A stretch of DNA of 64,000 nt from positions 310,001 to 374,000 of the forward strand of contig NZ_CP133264.1 in assembly GCF_030915445.1 (NCBI RefSeq), in the 5' to 3' direction. Position numbers and translations under genes: made by a program. The notes beneath the pieces are model-generated. The model did not search any database, was not told the origin of the DNA, and saw only the letters and a list, made by a program, of their open reading frames with translations. This DNA comes from Clostridium sp. OS1-26 (lineage in GTDB: Bacteria; Bacillota; Clostridia; Clostridiales; Clostridiaceae). Shown one piece after another: positions 1 through 9,031 of this stretch; within the stretch, counting starts at the first letter, position 1, and the number at the start of each line of letters is the position of its first letter.

Positions 1-791
1 AAACCTCAATTCTCCTTCATACCCTACGATCTCTTTTATCATTTCTGCTAGTTCTTTTATGCTAATCTCTTTTCCTGTCCCCACATTAAAAAACTCATCT
101 CCATCATAATTCTCCATCAAAAACACACAAGCATCTGCCATATCATCCACATATAAAAACTCTCTTAAAGGCTTTCCACTTCCCCATACTTCCACATAAG
201 ACAAATTATTAAGCTTTGCATCATGAAATTTTCTTATAAGAGCTGGTAATACATGAGAAGTCTTCAAATCATAGTTATCATTTGGTCCATACAGATTTGT
301 AGGCATTACGCTTATAAAGTGATCTCCATACTGCTTTTTATAAAATTGACACATTTTAAGTCCTGAAATTTTTGCCAGTGCATAAGCCTCATTAGTAGGC
401 TCTAAATAACCTGATAGAAGATACTCTTCTTTAATTGGTTGAGGACAATTTTTAGGATATATACAGGAACTGCCTAAAAATAATAACTTCTTAACCTTAA
501 AGTCATGAGCTGCTTTTATAATATTACTTTGAATCATCAGATTTTCATATATAAAATCTGCTGGATATATATTATTAGCGTTTATTCCTCCCACCTTTGC
601 TGCTGCTAGAAACACATACTCAGGTTTTTCTGCTTCAAAAACTCTCTTACATCAGCTTGGTTTGTTAAATCTAATTCTATATGAGTTCTTTCTATTATAT
701 TTAAATATCCTTTTTTCTCTAAGTTTCTTACTATAGCAGAACCAACAAGTCCCTTGTGCCCTGCCACATATATCTTGCTGCTTTTGTCCAT
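1..791 (-). pseudogene. fcl: GDP-L-fucose synthase, partial and frameshifted
   Basis: Bifunctional epimerase/reductase of the SDR superfamily that turns GDP-4-keto-6-deoxymannose into GDP-L-fucose. The N-terminal Rossmann glycine motif ([12 protein letters not shown]) is visible. The ATG at 791 is preferred because GGAGG lies 5 nt upstream; a TTG at 803 overlaps that site. At 637-641 an A run on the plus strand is one base short: upstream the frame reads VREF then stops, while the next frame continues as [17 protein letters not shown], with LGSSCIYP and the [12 protein letters not shown] (YxxxK) region intact down to the edge. About 264 residues lie in the window; the family has about 310, so the 3' end is off the left edge. 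It follows gmd, the preceding enzyme of the same pathway. An assembly indel is as likely as a true pseudogene. Confidence 0.85.
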
Positions 792-896
792 AATAACCTC
801 CAAAACAATGTAAAGATATTAAATATCTCTATTATTACCTTCTTCTCTTTTAAAATAAATACAAATATATACCTAAATATACTTAAAATCTAATAT

Positions 897-1970
897 TTAT
901 TTTGTACTTGCTGCTTCTTTATACTGTTTCAAGTTTATTCCACATATATCTTTAACGTCTGCTTCCACCATTATATGTACTAACTCTTCAAAGCTTGTTC
1001 TTGGCTTCCAACCTAATTTATTATTCGCCTTGGATGCATCTCCTAAAAGCAATTCAACCTCTGTTGGTCTAAAATATCTTGGATTTACATCTACAAGAGT
1101 CTTTCTCGTTTTTTTATCTATTCCTTTTTCATATACTCCTTTTCCCTGCCATTCTAATTCCATTCCCACTTCTCTAAAAGCAAGCTCAGCAAATTCTCTT
1201 ACCGTATGGGTTTCTCCTGTTGCAATAACATAATCCTCTGCTCTATCTTGCTGAAGCATAAGCCACATACCTTCTACATAGTCTCCTGCAAATCCCCAGT
1301 CACGTTTTGCATCTAAGTTCCCCAGAGATACCTTGTCTTGGACACCTTTTATTATGTTTGCTACAGCCCTTGTTATTTTCCTTGTAACAAAGGTCTCTCC
1401 TCTTCTTGGGGATTCATGATTAAAAAGTATTCCATTGCATGCAAATATATCATAGGCCTCCTTATAGTTTACTGTAACCCAATAAGCATAAAGCTTTGCT
1501 GCTGCATAGGGGCTTCTTGGATAAAATGGAGTTTTCTCATTTTGTGGTTCTGTACCTGGCATTCCTCCAAATAATTCAGATGTGGATGCTTGATAAAACT
1601 TACTCTTTACTCCCGTTTCCTTAATAGCATCTAGTATTCTTAAAGTTCCAATAGCATCTGTCTCTGCCGTATATTCAGGTACCTCAAAGGATACCTGCAC
1701 ATGACTTTGCGCTCCAAGATTATATATCTCATTAGGTTCAATTTTTTCTATTAATCTATTTAAATTACTTGAATCCGTTAAATCTCCATGATGTAAAAAA
1801 AGTGTTTTATTCCCCACATCTAGATTCTCAAATAAATGATCTATTCTTTTGGTATTAAAAGTACTAGCTCTTCTTATTATTCCATGCACTTCATACCCTT
1901 TATCTAATAAAAATTCTGTTAAATAAGAACCATCCTGTCCTGTTATACCTGTAATTAAGGCTTTTTTCAT
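897..1970 (-). CDS. gmd: GDP-mannose 4,6-dehydratase
   Basis: Converts GDP-D-mannose to GDP-4-keto-6-deoxy-D-mannose, the committed step to GDP-fucose and related deoxysugars in the cytoplasm. The 357-residue length is normal. The NAD(P)-binding motif [10 protein letters not shown] is at the N-terminus; the catalytic Ser/Thr-Glu is seen in STSELFGG and the Tyr/Lys pair in [15 protein letters not shown]. The substrate-binding [16 protein letters not shown] stretch is intact. fcl lies 105 bp downstream. A sigma-D-type promoter lies about 45 bp upstream, so the pair is probably expressed with late flagellar genes and supplies a sugar for flagellin decoration (inference). Confidence 0.95.
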   Translation of the reverse strand: MKKALITGITGQDGSYLTEFLLDKGYEVHGIIRRASTFNTKRIDHLFENLDVGNKTLFLHHGDLTDSSNLNRLIEKIEPNEIYNLGAQSHVQVSFEVPEYTAETDAIGTLRILDAIKETGVKSKFYQASTSELFGGMPGTEPQNEKTPFYPRSPYAAAKLYAYWVTVNYKEAYDIFACNGILFNHESPRRGETFVTRKITRAVANIIKGVQDKVSLGNLDAKRDWGFAGDYVEGMWLMLQQDRAEDYVIATGETHTVREFAELAFREVGMELEWQGKGVYEKGIDKKTRKTLVDVNPRYFRPTEVELLLGDASKANNKLGWKPRTSFEELVHIMVEADVKDICGINLKQYKEAASTK

Positions 1971-2012
1971 CTAGTTAACCTCCGTGATTTTCTTTATATA
2001 AAACTATTATTT

Positions 2013-2039
2013 TTATCGTAGTCATATTTAGAAGCTTTA
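2013..2039 (-). promoter_or_regulatory. sigma-D (sigma-28) type promoter upstream of gmd
   Basis: On the minus strand TAAA (2036-2039), a 15-nt spacer, then TACGATAA (2013-2020). This fits the flagellar sigma consensus TAAA-N15-GCCGATAA at all core positions except the first two of the -10. It sits about 45 bp before the gmd start. Five other sites in the window have the same spacing. TAAA alone is common in AT-rich DNA, so the call rests on the CGATA core plus exact spacing and context. Confidence 0.65.
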
Positions 2040-2064
2040 TGTAAAAAGAATGTCTTACATATTG

Positions 2065-2095
2065 AAAAAACTGCAAAAGCTTAGTTTTGCAGTTT
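2065..2095 (-). terminator. Rho-independent terminator after the flagellin remnant
   Basis: An 11-bp stem (AAACTGCAAAA pairing with TTTTGCAGTTT, loop CTAAGC on the minus strand) with a run of six T on the minus-strand 3' side at 2065-2070, partly shared with the stem. It lies 10 bp after the stop of the decayed flagellin end and probably once ended that gene. It would now stop transcripts from the NeuB-like operon before gmd. Confidence 0.85.
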
Positions 2096-2104
2096 CTATA
2101 TATT

Positions 2105-2212
2105 CTAAAATTCCAACAATTTTAACACAAATTTGGCTTGTGAATTTGCCTGCACAAGCATTGCCTGTGTAACTTGAAGCAAAAATTTATTACCATAACA
2201 CTCACCTACCAT
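2105..2212 (-). pseudogene. Decayed 3' end of a flagellin gene
   Basis: The minus strand encodes a 35-codon open stretch that ends VTQAMLVQANSQAKFVLKLLEF and a stop. It aligns with the last residues of the intact flagellin at 25.2 kb (ILTQAAQSMLAQANQAPQQVLQLLRG), the C-terminal D0 helix needed for filament assembly. Homology starts near 2187; the first nine codons do not look like flagellin and no good ribosome binding site is present. Its own terminator follows. A second flagellin gene was probably lost here by deletion or recombination, leaving only the 3' tail beside the sugar-synthesis genes. A translated peptide cannot be excluded but seems unlikely. Confidence 0.8.
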
Positions 2213-2312
2213 TAACTTAAATAATTAAAACACTTACTATTGTTTACATTGTACCATAAATAAACAATTAAGAATATAGCTACATTTAAGTTAATTTCAT
2301 ACACCTTAAGTT

Positions 2313-3367
2313 TTATTTTTCTATAAGATTCCACGTCATTGGAGTTCCCTTTTTTATATCAGCTGATGCCTTTTCACCAATAACATCTTTAAAATACTTC
2401 GTCTCCATGCCAAAAGCAGGCCTTATACTTTTTACATTTTCTTCAGTAAATAACTCTCCTTTATTTATATCCTTTACAATAAATAAAGAACGAGAGTGCT
2501 CTCTGCTTCTTTTTGCTTTTCTGTGAGCTCATAGGTTACAGTACCTAATGCCTTTTCTACATTCCTTATCCCTTTTACCATTTCTTTAAATTCAGCTGGT
2601 TCCATAGAAAATGCTGCATCCGGTCCACCTTCACTTCTACTTATAGTAAAGTGTTTTTCTATTACCTTTGCCCCTAAGGCCACAGAGGCTACTGATACAT
2701 GGGTTCCCAATGTATGGTCTGATAACCCTATAATAGTATCGAAGGTTTCTGCCATATTAGGTATAGTTCTTAAATTTATTGTATCCATTGGAGCTGGATA
2801 AGCACTAGTACATTTTAATAATATAATTTGTTCATTACCCATTCTTTTACAAGCATTTATTGCTTCTTCAATATCCGATAAAGTAGCTATACCTGTAGAC
2901 ATAATAACAGGCTTTCCCTTTGAAGCTATATATTCTATAAAAGGTATATCAGTAATTTCGAAAGATGCTATTTTGTAAGCAGAAACATCCATTTCTTCTA
3001 AAAAATCTACTGCTGTTTTATCAAAGGGTGAAGAAAAACATATTAGTCCTTCTTTTTCAGCTTCTTCTTTAAGCCTTGGCTGCCACTCCCATGGAGTATG
3101 GGCTTCCTGATATAACTTATGAAGAGTAGTTCCGTCCCATATAGTTCCTTGCTTTATTTGAAAGTACTCATTATCACAATCTAAAGTTATAGTATCTGGT
3201 GTATAGGTCTGTAATTTTATAGCATCTGCTCCCGCTTCTTTTGCTCTCTTTATTATCTCTACAGCCTTATTAAAATCCTGATTATGATTAGCTGACATTT
3301 CTGCTATAATAAAAGTTTCACTGCCTTCCCCTATCTTCTTGTTACCTATCTGTATATGTTTTTCCAT
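2313..3367 (-). pseudogene. NeuB/SpsE-family nonulosonic acid synthase, frameshifted
   Basis: Condenses phosphoenolpyruvate with a hexose-derived amino sugar to give a nine-carbon acid (sialic, legionaminic or pseudaminic type). The barrel is intact: FIIAEMSANHN near residue 20, DAIKLQTYTPDTI near 50, LSDHTLG near 216 and VIEKHFT near 236. The ATG at 3367 has AGGAGGAG upstream. At 2510-2514 a T run on the plus strand is one base short. The frame then stops early, while the next frame continues through REHSRSLFIVKDI and an SAF (antifreeze-like) domain to NLIEK and a stop at 2313, giving about 351 residues, normal for the family. Substrate type (Neu5Ac, Leg or Pse) cannot be set from sequence by eye. 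It lies directly after the cytidylyltransferase gene. Confidence 0.85.
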
Positions 3368-3389
3368 GCTGCTCCTCCTACTTATATGT

Positions 3390-4136
3390 TTACCTTTGTT
3401 TTATATCTTCATTTATTCTAGCTACTTCAGGATTATTGTCTAAATACTTTATAACTTCTTTTGCAGAAACAAATTCATCTCTAAAATTATTATATATTAT
3501 CTCTACTAATTTAAAGTCCTCTTTTGTGTCCACACATAGCCTATAATCTTTATTATAAAAATTACTTCCCTTTACATAGTCTATTTTAAATTCTTTTGGA
3601 TGCTTATAAATGTAATAAGTAACATGTTCCTTATACATATTAATTTCTTCTATATTACTTATACACTTAGAAGTATTAACTATATCATAAACTTTATCCA
3701 GTGCATCTTTAGTAATTATCTCGACGTCAAACCCTCTTACAAAAGTATCTGGTACATCTAATCTTACATAATCATAATCATTTGTTTTAAAATAGGTTAT
3801 TACGTTATCTACTATTTTAGAATCTATTAATGGACAATCTCCTGTAACTCTTATGATTATATCTCCACTAAACTTATCTGATGCATCTTTATATCTTTTT
3901 AGTACATTACTCTCATGCCCTCTAAAAACCTCATACCCAGCTTTTCTTACGGCATCTACCAATTGTTCTTCTCTATCTTCTGTTGATGTAGCTAGAATAA
4001 TATTATCTATATATTTACTTTTGCTTAATCTATCTAAAGTGTAAAGTATCATAGGCTTATTCATTATAGGTTTTATAACCTTTCCCGCTAGCCTTTCCGA
4101 TCCCATACGGGCTTGAACTATACATAATATTTTCAT
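3390..4136 (-). CDS. SpsF-like cytidylyltransferase
   Basis: A nucleotidyltransferase of the CTP_transf_3/SpsF type, expected to activate a sugar acid as CMP-sugar. The N-terminus IVQARMGSERLAGKVIKPI carries the nucleotide-binding RxGSxRLxxK pattern, and VTGDCPLID holds the metal-binding acid. At 248 residues it is full length. It lies 22 bp before the NeuB-like gene and so probably activates that enzyme's product (inference from context). It resembles spore-coat SpsF more than the classic CMP-Neu5Ac synthetases by eye; a search would settle this. Confidence 0.8.
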   Translation of the reverse strand: MKILCIVQARMGSERLAGKVIKPIMNKPMILYTLDRLSKSKYIDNIILATSTEDREEQLVDAVRKAGYEVFRGHESNVLKRYKDASDKFSGDIIIRVTGDCPLIDSKIVDNVITYFKTNDYDYVRLDVPDTFVRGFDVEIITKDALDKVYDIVNTSKCISNIEEINMYKEHVTYYIYKHPKEFKIDYVKGSNFYNKDYRLCVDTKEDFKLVEIIYNNFRDEFVSAKEVIKYLDNNPEVARINEDIKQR

Positions 4137-4163
4137 TTTAAGTTCCTTTCAACATTATAAAAT

Positions 4164-5637
4164 TTATTTATATATAGAGTAATTGAATTTTTCTAATTTA
4201 TCATTCAATAATTTTGTAAATTTCATAGTACCATTTTTATTTAAATGAGATACATCATAAAAATCTTCCTTTAAAAAAATATTAGAATCAAAATAATCAA
4301 ATACTTCAACATCAAACTCTTCTTTTATTTTATTTATGATTTTCTCAAACTCTTCTTTAATTCTAGGAGAAAATTTTTCATAGTAATACCTGCTTGTTGG
4401 ACAAACAACAATAATAGGTGTAATTTTTTTTGATTTAAGTAGTGAAATATACTCTTGGAGTATCTTAGTGTTCTCCTTAACAGTTTCTGGGTAATCCTTA
4501 TTACAATCTTTTTCTACTACCCATTTGTATATTTCTGCCTTTTCATCGTCCAAAATCCCGCTTATCATGTCATCCCACCAAGATTTATTTTGCTCATTTA
4601 GAAAATTATGTAGTATCATATTATAATCTTTCTTAAATATCTCCGATGCTACTTGTTCAAACTTAATATAATTATCTATCATCTCCTGATTACAAGGATG
4701 ATTTCTCAGAAATCCTAAAAAACGGATAATAATTATATATCATTTTTTTAAAATTACTTTTTGAAAGATCGTATTCAAAACTATAATAACTCAATCCTAT
4801 TATAGCGAACTTAATATCATTGACTATTTCATCATTATTTAATATCATCCTAGCCCATTGATAATCATAAAATAAGTCCTGACTAGAAACAGCTACATTT
4901 GCTACATTATAAGGCAACTGTTCTGTATCTATCCCAACTTCTGCATAAGATAACCCTGTTATAAATCCTTCAAAAGGTTTCTTACAATTAGAATAATTGG
5001 CATATGCCCTAAAAATTTCATAGTGATAGTAGCATTTTAAATAATCATTAATACTAATAACTCCTTTTTCATCTTGAGCACACATGGAGTAATCTGCCAC
5101 TAGTAAATAATCATAATTTACATAATGAATTTCATGTTGTCCAAATACAGGAATTCCTTGTATATACTTTCCTTGCAATTCACTATCGTTGCTAATAATC
5201 GCAATTATTCTGCACCTTTCTAAATCCATTAATTCTTCAATATTTGTTAATAAACAATTTATGTCTATAGCAACCTTTTTAACCGCTGTTATATTAGAGA
5301 AAGAGTTACCCATATCTTTACGAAATTCACTAAACTTTGGAATCAAATAGTTTTTTAATATATCTTCGACTAAATTACTCTCATTTATTTCACAACAATA
5401 AATTATCTTCTTAAAATACTTAACTAATTCATCTATACTATCTGCTAAATTATTCTGAAGGTATTGTGGTAAAATAAGCTTTATATTCTCTTTTAACTTA
5501 ACTAAAGCACTAATTAATGAATTAGCACTTTTTATAAGTTCTGTCGAGTTGGCATTACATTTCCATTCTTCATTTGTTATATTTAAAATAATATCTATGT
5601 CTGTAGCCATCATCTCAATTTTAAAAAGTTCATCCAT
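4164..5637 (-). pseudogene. Unknown glycosylation-locus protein, split by a frameshift; SGNH-like C-terminus
   Basis: I do not recognise the family. The upstream part (5637 to 4690, about 315 residues) has an alpha-helical N-terminus, then a Rossmann-like stretch (CRIIAIISNDSELQGKYI, VNYDYLLVADYS) and DLFYDYQWARMIL. It stops after YNYYPFFRISE. Another frame opens at the same place (LGFLRNHPCNQEMID) and runs to 4164, ending with FYDVSHLNKNGTMKF, which resembles the Asp-x-x-His block of SGNH/GDSL hydrolases. The break is at an A6 run on the plus strand (4717-4722); one base fewer restores a protein of about 490 residues. The ATG at 4682 abuts GGAG with no spacing, so a separate second gene is unlikely. 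It lies between the HAD and SpsF-like genes, so a role in sugar modification is plausible. Confidence 0.6.
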
Positions 5638-5660
5638 TTTTTTCTACCCCTTAAATGTTA

Positions 5661-6347
5661 TTAATTATTACAAAGAATATTTTCTAACTCATAAAGATTT
5701 TTAATCGAAAAATCCGCCTCATAACTTTTCTCCAGAAAAGTATTCATATGATCACCTATTTCTCTAATTACCCGTACAGTATACATATTGACTTTTCTAG
5801 CACCTATAAAATCTTTATTAGGGTTGTCTCCAACATACACACATTCTTCTGCTTTACAGTTAAAATACCTCATCATTTCCCTATATGCAAACTCATTAGG
5901 CTTCCAATATTCTAATCCATAATCGTCTGTAACTACTATTTTATCTATATAATTTTCAAGCTTTAAAGCTTTAATTTTATTCCACTGAACTGAAGCTTTT
6001 CCATCTGTAATAAGTCCTAAGTTATATTTGGCATTTTTATTACTGAAAGAATTTTTTTCCAAGAAATACAAAGCATCTTCATAAAGCTGTAAGCTTGGTT
6101 CTGAATTTCTATAGATATCTATCAAGTTACTTATATCCTCATTTATATTATGCTTATCACACAGAATGTTAAAAATTTCCCCTCTGCCATGATTATTTAA
6201 AATATCTATGGTGTTATTATAAAGAATTTCATAATCTTTATTAAATTTTGTAGCCAAATATTCACATACTTTAGCAAAGGCTCCATATACAAAATCTCTT
6301 TCTCTGTATAAAGTATCATCTAGATCAAATACGATTGTTTTTATCAT
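5661..6347 (-). CDS. HAD-superfamily hydrolase
   Basis: Haloacid dehalogenase-fold phosphatase, 228 residues. Motif I is FDLDDTLYRE with the nucleophile Asp, motif II is LGLITDG, and motif IV is VYVGDNPNKDF. A helical cap lies between residues 15 and 90. It sits 24 bp after the ATP-grasp gene and before the split unknown gene, in a block of sugar-activating enzymes. It may dephosphorylate a sugar or a sugar-acid 9-phosphate (inference), since nonulosonate pathways sometimes use a HAD phosphatase after the synthase. Confidence 0.8.
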   Translation of the reverse strand: MIKTIVFDLDDTLYRERDFVYGAFAKVCEYLATKFNKDYEILYNNTIDILNNHGRGEIFNILCDKHNINEDISNLIDIYRNSEPSLQLYEDALYFLEKNSFSNKNAKYNLGLITDGKASVQWNKIKALKLENYIDKIVVTDDYGLEYWKPNEFAYREMMRYFNCKAEECVYVGDNPNKDFIGARKVNMYTVRVIREIGDHMNTFLEKSYEADFSIKNLYELENILCNN

Positions 6348-6371
6348 TGCTACCTCTCTATCCTTTAAATG

Positions 6372-7400
6372 CTACCTAATAAATACTGCATCATCATACC
6401 TTAGCATAGTCATTTCTTCAAATTGTCCAATTATAGGTTCTATATTTTCTCCCTTTATCATCATATTGAAGTATTTTCCATAGTCTACTTCTGCCTCAAA
6501 GGTAAGCGGTACTCCCCCTCCAAAGCGGGGGTTTATTTCTATGAATTTTATTCTATTGTCTTCTGTAACTTTGCACTGTATCGTATATGGCCCCATGACA
6601 GCCGCTTCCTCTGAAGCATCAACCAATTTCATTAAGCATTCAATAACTCTATAGGTTTCTTTTATTATTTCTTTATGTAATACAGTTCTAGTTTTAGAAA
6701 CTTCTCCCGAGCGTATCTCTAACCTTTCCCTAGGTACTATAGATATAGGTTTTCCCGTTAAATCACAAAGAACATCTATAGTATATTCTGGCCCTTCTAT
6801 GTATTCTTGTATTATAGGTCTTTTTACATAATCTATAAAAAACTCTAGTTCTTTCACACTATTAACCTTAAATACCCCTGAGCTTCCCATTCCATTAATA
6901 GGTTTAACTATCAATGGAAATACCAAGTTAAACTCTCTTTCTAAAAAATCTTTAATTATATTTTCATTCTCTTCATGTTTTAAGTTTGCAGCTTTTAAAA
7001 TGTTTATGATTGTTTCCTTAGAATAAGACTCAGGGGAGCCTATATCATTTTCCATGAAAAAGTTATACGTATTTAATTTATTCTGGCATACATCAATTAT
7101 TTTTTTATTGCTTAACAATAGAGTGGTTTCTACACTTTTAAATTTACTTCTACTTTTGCATAATATATCAAATTCGTATTCATGAAGTGGAATTAGTAAA
7201 TCTATGGCTTCTTCTTTGCATATACTTAAAATGGTATCTACATACCTCTCATCAGTAAATCTAGGTATTTTATAAAATTTATTCACAAAATTAGCTGCAG
7301 GAGCGTTATCACCTGAATCAACTCCTACTATAGTACAGTTTCTCTTTAAATATTTTATAAGCTGTACTCTTTTACCTATGGATGTAATAAGTAGCTTCAC
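6372..7400 (-). CDS. ATP-grasp enzyme (carbamoyl-phosphate synthase large-subunit-like)
   Basis: A 342-residue ATP-grasp ligase. The N-terminus KLLITSIGKRVQLIKYL is a preATP-grasp Rossmann segment. The ATP-binding part includes FPLIVKPINGMGSSGVFKV near residue 170 and IIQEYIEGPEYTID near 200; the metal site is FIEINPRFGGG near 285. Such enzymes couple a carboxylate to an amine or thiol through an acyl-phosphate. The start is GTG at 7400, which shares one base with the stop of the dehydratase gene, so translation is probably coupled. The acceptor is unknown. Its place between a UDP-sugar dehydratase and a HAD phosphatase suggests it puts an aminoacyl or similar group on the flagellar sugar (inference). 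Confidence 0.8.
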   Translation of the reverse strand: MKLLITSIGKRVQLIKYLKRNCTIVGVDSGDNAPAANFVNKFYKIPRFTDERYVDTILSICKEEAIDLLIPLHEYEFDILCKSRSKFKSVETTLLLSNKKIIDVCQNKLNTYNFFMENDIGSPESYSKETIINILKAANLKHEENENIIKDFLEREFNLVFPLIVKPINGMGSSGVFKVNSVKELEFFIDYVKRPIIQEYIEGPEYTIDVLCDLTGKPISIVPRERLEIRSGEVSKTRTVLHKEIIKETYRVIECLMKLVDASEEAAVMGPYTIQCKVTEDNRIKFIEINPRFGGGVPLTFEAEVDYGKYFNMMIKGENIEPIIGQFEEMTMLRYDDAVFIR

Positions 7401-8440
7401 TATACCGTGCCCCTTTCACTATCTACATTTAATCCCTGTAATATAAGATCTCTGGTTTCATTCTTTGTTAAAGGTTCTATACTATGAGAAGTATAACCTT
7501 TTTTAATCGAGTGGTTAAATGATTTATAAAATTTTTCGTATTCACTTCTATTAAAGGTTGTTGGCATCACAGCATACATATTCCCCAAATCATAGGCATA
7601 TTCCGATTCTTCTTCCGTCATAAGCTCCTCGTACATTCTCTCCCCTGGTCTTAAGCCTATATTTTCTATTTTTATAGTTTCAGTACTTATATTATATTCC
7701 TTGCAAACTTCTTCTATAATTACCTCTGTCAAATACTTTAACTTAACTACAGGCATTTTTAATATGAACAGTTCCCCACCATAGCATATCTCTGCAGCCT
7801 TCATAGTAAGCTTTACAGCCTGATCTAAAGTCATCATAAATCTACTCATAGTCTCATCTGTAACTGTTACTCTTTTTTCTTCTATTATTTGCTTTTTAAA
7901 TAAAGGTATAACTGATCCTCTAGAACCAATTACATTACCAAATCTTACAGCTACAAATTTAGTTTCTACAGGTCCTTTACTATAATTTGCTGCCTGAACT
8001 AGCTTTTCTGCTAAAAGCTTTGTAGCTCCATAGGAATTGGTGGGATTTATAGCCTTATCTGAACTGGTAAATATAACACATTTAACATTATTATATACCG
8101 CTGCCTTTATAACATTTTCCATTCCATTGACGTTAGTTTTTATAGCTTCTGATGGGTTGTATTCACAGGCTGGAACATGCTTCATAGCCGCAAGATTAAA
8201 CACTATATCTATGTCGTTCATAGCTCTTTCTACTCTGTCATAATCTCTTACATCTCCAATAAAAAACCTAAACATACCACCGCTTCCGTACTTATTTTGC
8301 ATTAAAAACTGTTTATATTCATCTCTACTGAGTATTCTTATAACCTTTGGTTTATGTTTTATAAGTTCTTTTACAAGACCTTGACCTATGGTACCAGTAC
8401 CGCCTATTATTAAAATTCTTTTGTTTGTGTAATAGGTCAT
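7400..8440 (-). CDS. UDP-N-acetylglucosamine 4,6-dehydratase (PseB/FlaA1/LegB type)
   Basis: Extended SDR enzyme expected to make a UDP-4-keto-6-deoxy amino sugar, the first step of pseudaminic and legionaminic acid routes. The cofactor motif IIGGTGTIGQGLVKEL is at residues 10-25. FTSSDKAINPTNSYGATKLLAEK carries the SSDKA signature of the FlaA1 branch and the YxxxK pair, and VRFGNVIGSRGSVIPLF is the typical substrate loop. Length 346 residues is normal. AAGGAG precedes the ATG. The usual next enzymes (PseC/LegC aminotransferase, N-acetyltransferase, PseG or a hydrolysing epimerase) are not in this window. Confidence 0.85.
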   Translation of the reverse strand: MTYYTNKRILIIGGTGTIGQGLVKELIKHKPKVIRILSRDEYKQFLMQNKYGSGGMFRFFIGDVRDYDRVERAMNDIDIVFNLAAMKHVPACEYNPSEAIKTNVNGMENVIKAAVYNNVKCVIFTSSDKAINPTNSYGATKLLAEKLVQAANYSKGPVETKFVAVRFGNVIGSRGSVIPLFKKQIIEEKRVTVTDETMSRFMMTLDQAVKLTMKAAEICYGGELFILKMPVVKLKYLTEVIIEEVCKEYNISTETIKIENIGLRPGERMYEELMTEEESEYAYDLGNMYAVMPTTFNRSEYEKFYKSFNHSIKKGYTSHSIEPLTKNETRDLILQGLNVDSERGTV

Positions 8441-8479
8441 TTTTTTACTCCTTTATTGAAAATATTTTATATTAAAATT

Positions 8480-8513
8480 AAAAAACCTCACACATCATAA
8501 AATGTACGAGGCC
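8480..8513 (-). terminator. Rho-independent terminator after the 8.5-kb orphan
   Basis: On the minus strand CCTCGTACAT pairs with ATGTGTGAGG over 10 bp with two G-U pairs, followed by six T (8480-8485). It lies just after the stop of the 126-residue gene and before the dehydratase gene, so the orphan can be expressed separately from the sugar genes below it. Confidence 0.8.
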
Positions 8514-8519
8514 TTTATC

Positions 8520-8900
8520 CTAACACTTAACAGCATTTATAACCTTCTTCCATGATTCTAACAAAGGCTTTATCTCAAATTCTAAAACATCACTCATTAA
8601 GGTATAGTCTTTATTTTCATAGGCATCTACAAGCATATCTAATTTTTTTGACATGAGCACTTCATCCATTTCCTCATACTGAACATCTTTAGTAAGCCTG
8701 GCTACTTCCATAAGCCACTCTAGACCTTCCTCTATATATGAAGATAAATTAACCCCTTCTTCATTTTCTCCAGCTTGGAACTTATTAATTGCCATGTCTA
8801 CACCATTTTTAAGCTTCACTACATATTCTGAAGCTGTTGGCATCGTATCTCTTTGAAGAGTTTTAAATTCTTCGATTGCTCTTACAGATTCTTCGTTCAT
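8520..8900 (-). CDS. Hypothetical protein in the flagellin-glycosylation locus
   Basis: A 126-residue, acidic, all-helical protein. I see no signal peptide, membrane segment or known motif. Heptad-like regions run through residues 15-60 (EEFKTLQRDT, YVVKLKNGVDMAI) and 80-120 (YEEMDEVLMSKKLDML). AGGAGG precedes the ATG at 8900. It has its own terminator and a possible sigma-D promoter (TAAG-N15-TACGATAA) and lies between maf and the dehydratase gene. A small helical protein of this size could be a chaperone or adaptor for flagellin or for Maf, but this is only inference from size and place. Confidence 0.75.
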   Translation of the reverse strand: MNEESVRAIEEFKTLQRDTMPTASEYVVKLKNGVDMAINKFQAGENEEGVNLSSYIEEGLEWLMEVARLTKDVQYEEMDEVLMSKKLDMLVDAYENKDYTLMSDVLEFEIKPLLESWKKVINAVKC

Positions 8901-8939
8901 TTTTATTCCTCCTAAAATGCATAAGTTCTCTTTATATAA

Positions 8940-8966
8940 TTATCGTAGGTTTTTATAAAAAACTTA
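8940..8966 (-). promoter_or_regulatory. Possible sigma-D promoter before the 8.5-kb orphan
   Basis: Minus-strand TAAG (8963-8966), a 15-nt spacer, then TACGATAA (8940-8947), about 40 bp before the ATG. It has one mismatch in the -35 compared with the six better sites in the window, but an identical -10 to the gmd and fliS sites. Confidence 0.4.
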
Positions 8967-9031
8967 TATTAATGATAGTAATTCAAATAATAAACTATAT
9001 TAATAAATCTAAATTTCTTAATATATAAAGT

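Noticed and set aside
1971..2312. Full second flagellin gene
   Set aside because: Only the last 25 or so residues match flagellin; no N-terminal or D1 sequence is found on either strand nearby.
4164..4682. Separate gene starting at ATG 4682
   Set aside because: GGAG abuts the ATG with no spacing, and the same frame is open and protein-like upstream of it to the A6 run; a frameshifted continuation fits better.
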